Below the pieces are notes generated by a model, which searched no databases, was not told the DNA's origin, and saw only the letters and a list, made by a program, of their open reading frames with translations. From JAGPUQ01 sp036677085 (lineage in GTDB: Bacteria; Pseudomonadota; Gammaproteobacteria; Pseudomonadales; Porticoccaceae), in the NCBI GenBank assembly GCA_036677085.1, contig JAKFFI010000017.1, forward strand, positions 1-64,000: 64,000 nt of DNA, in the 5' to 3' direction. Below, piece after piece: positions 62,493 through 64,000 of the stretch. Numbering within the stretch: the first letter of the stretch is position 1; each line of letters starts with the position of its first letter. The translations under genes were made by a program, and so were the position numbers.

Positions 62493-62560
62493 GGTGACCT
62501 CCAGGCAGTGGTTTTTTGTTGTGGTTTTGTTGCTGTAGTTTTGTTTCTGTGGCTTTGAAC
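62493..62560 (-). other. A/C-rich leader before the CMD-family gene
   Basis: On the minus-strand transcript this part is almost free of G and U and made of repeats of the type CAAAACCACAACAAAA. Such unstructured leaders favour ribosome loading; no hairpin or binding site recognised. Confidence 0.4.
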
Positions 62561-62621
62561 TGTATCGGCGGCGCTCCTGGCGCCGTCCAGGGTACCTGCA
62601 CCGGGCATCCGTACGGGTTGC

Positions 62622-63503
62622 CTACAACCGCTCCACATCCACCCCGACCGTCATCTTCTGGCAGTCGCCGCCGTCGAAGATGACGCCGCGCAGGGGCGTT
62701 ACGTCGGAATAGTCGCGGCCCCAGGCGGTGGTGATGTGCTGCGCGCCCGGCATGTTGTCGTTGGTGGGATCGAACTCCACCCAGCCCTCCCCCGGCGCAT
62801 AGACCGCGAACCAGGCGTGGGAGGCATCGGCGCCGACCAGGCGCGCCTGCCCCGGCGCGGGCCGGGTTTCCACATAGCCGCTCACATAGCGCGCCGGAAA
62901 CCCCAGCGCGCGCAGACAGCCGACGGCGAGGTGGGCGAAATCCTGGCAGACGCCGCGCCGGCTTTCCAGCACGTCTTCCAGGGGCGTCGCGACGGTGGTG
63001 AATTCCGGATCGTAGGCAAAATCGCTGAAGATGCGGCTGGTGAGTTCGCGCACCGCCGACAGCAGCGGTCGGGTGTCGGCAAACAGTGGCGCGGCGTAGT
63101 CCCGCAATGCGATACCGGCTTTGATCATCGGGGAATCCAGCAGGAATTCCCGCGCCAACAGATGATTCTCATCGCTTTCCCGCCACAAGCGGTCGCGCGC
63201 CTCGGCGCAGGTCGCGCCCAGATCCAGAACCGGGGTTCCATTGCGATCCAGATCGACCTCGACCTGACTGGAGACACTGACTTCCAGCTCGCGATGCGGT
63301 GTCTCGACGGAAAACCGGTAAACCCGGTTGCCGAAGTAATCGCGCTCTTCCACCGCGGTCGCGGGTGCGGGCGTCACCTGGATGCTGCTGCCCAGACAGC
63401 GCTGGTTGCGGGTGTCGCGGGGCAATAGATGGGCCTGATTGTGACACAGCGTGACGAGGCGCTCGTAGCGGTAGCGGGTGACATGGCGGACCCGGTAGAT
63501 CAC
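62622..63503 (-). CDS. Transglutaminase-like cysteine peptidase-fold protein
   Basis: 293 residues from GTG 63503, which overlaps the preceding stop. Transglutaminase-core protein with an N-terminal beta domain (VIYRVRHVTRYRYERLVTLCHNQAHLLPRD). The catalytic triad is complete: Cys in RRGVCQDFAH, His in GADASHAWFAVY and Asp in WVEFDPTNDN. Members of this branch sit next to alpha-E and circularly permuted ATP-grasp genes and are thought to process or cross-link small peptides. Distinct from the membrane-bound, inactive domain at 56,920. Confidence 0.9.
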   Translation of the reverse strand: MIYRVRHVTRYRYERLVTLCHNQAHLLPRDTRNQRCLGSSIQVTPAPATAVEERDYFGNRVYRFSVETPHRELEVSVSSQVEVDLDRNGTPVLDLGATCAEARDRLWRESDENHLLAREFLLDSPMIKAGIALRDYAAPLFADTRPLLSAVRELTSRIFSDFAYDPEFTTVATPLEDVLESRRGVCQDFAHLAVGCLRALGFPARYVSGYVETRPAPGQARLVGADASHAWFAVYAPGEGWVEFDPTNDNMPGAQHITTAWGRDYSDVTPLRGVIFDGGDCQKMTVGVDVERL

Positions 63504-64000
63504 TGTCCGTAACCCCAGTCCGCCGCGATGAGCTGTTGCTGCGCGGCGCGATGGTCGAAATAACATTCGGCCAGCATTTCCGCCGTCGCGATCAACAGGC
63601 CCTCCAGCCGGCCCAGCAGTTGCTCGAGCGCCGTGCGGCCGGCTTCGCCCGTGTCGGCGGCAGCCAATTCCTCGGGTCGGCTGAGGTGCAGCGCGGTGAG
63701 CGCTTCGAGCGCCAGGCGGCCGGCCCGTGACAGTCCCGGGCCGGACTCGACAGCGGGCAGCGCGGCGATGTGACCGCCGAGGCGCTGCACCTGGTAGAGC
63801 AGCGCGCGCGGATTGGTCTCGTCCAGCACCAGCAGTTCGAGTCCGTGGCGGATGTCCGGTTCGGCGCGATAGCGCCGGCGGTAGGTGATGAGGGTCTCGC
63901 AGGTCAGCAGCACGGACTCCACCACCACCGGGATATCGTTCTCGGCCAGATCGGGTACCAGCGTGGCGCGCAGCAGGGTGGTGAGCTGAATGGCTTTTTC
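63500..64000 (-). CDS. Alpha-E domain protein, partial (N-terminus outside window)
   Basis: The C-terminal 166 codons are inside the window; the frame continues past the right edge, so the beginning is missing. Sequence is all-helical, typical of alpha-E (DUF403): VVVESVLLTCETLITYRRRYRAEPD, LLVLDETNPRALLYQVQRLGGH, LEGLLIATAEMLAECYFDHRAAQQQL. Overlaps the transglutaminase gene (GTGA). Alpha-E proteins accompany circularly permuted ATP-grasp ligases; such a gene is likely just to the right of the window. Confidence 0.85.
   Translation of the reverse strand, partial: EKAIQLTTLLRATLVPDLAENDIPVVVESVLLTCETLITYRRRYRAEPDIRHGLELLVLDETNPRALLYQVQRLGGHIAALPAVESGPGLSRAGRLALEALTALHLSRPEELAAADTGEAGRTALEQLLGRLEGLLIATAEMLAECYFDHRAAQQQLIAADWGYGQ

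Overview
The window looks like a chromosomal segment of a GC-rich, free-living gammaproteobacterium. Supporting signs are DUF1302/DUF1329 envelope proteins, CaiB-type CoA transferases and a propionyl-CoA synthetase of the kind common in lipid, steroid and hydrocarbon degraders, together with proteobacterial GreB, YciH and RecQ. I saw no tRNA, rRNA, CRISPR array, prophage or intact insertion sequence. Coding density is high, and many adjacent genes overlap by 4 bases.

Region 1 (1-9,240, minus strand) is catabolic: a DUF1329/DUF1302 pair behind a sigma70-like promoter, an overlapping operon for a FAD/4Fe-4S oxidoreductase plus both subunits of a 2-oxoacid:ferredoxin oxidoreductase, and a propionyl-CoA synthetase. 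Region 2 (9,470-27,690) is mostly housekeeping: quinone oxidoreductase, YciH, an S9 peptidase with an odd start, GreB, an HD-GYP protein, a uracil-DNA glycosylase, a stand-alone gcvP, amino acid and drug transporters, a cyclase-family hydrolase, an NlpC/P60 lipoprotein, RecQ and a SCO protein. A MITE-like inverted-repeat element (27,804-27,950) separates this from region 3 (28,041-34,435), a four-gene ABC-2 efflux operon and a CaiB-type CoA transferase.

Region 4 (34,518-55,358) is a complete nitrate assimilation regulon. A minus-strand operon nirB-nirD-phzF-nasA-(DmsB/DmsC fusion)-cobA reduces nitrate to ammonium and makes siroheme for it. A NarK-type transporter and a PP2C/kinase fusion lie divergent. 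Next come an ABC nitrate importer (binding protein, permease, tandem ATPase), the NasS nitrate sensor, the ANTAR antiterminator NasT and an outer-membrane porin. Reading the non-coding DNA, I find four sigma54-type -24/-12 promoters (nirB, narK, nrtA, porin). Two untranslated leaders, before nrtA and before the porin, each carry a GGGC-hexaloop-GCCC hairpin with A at loop position 1 and G at position 4. In both, this hairpin shares bases with an intrinsic terminator, the hallmark of ANTAR-controlled antitermination. Inference: NasS/NasT controls both the importer and the porin.

Region 5 (55,625-64,000) contains a His-tailed FKBP isomerase, an overlapping trio (retropepsin-like protease, membrane-anchored inactive transglutaminase, ATP-grasp glutamate-ligase-like protein), cytochrome b561, a small unknown protein, a second CaiB-type CoA transferase flanked by short tandem repeats, a carboxymuconolactone-decarboxylase-like protein, and an active-site-intact transglutaminase overlapping an alpha-E protein that runs off the window. 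Two systems linked to ATP-grasp/transglutaminase chemistry therefore sit within about 7 kb.
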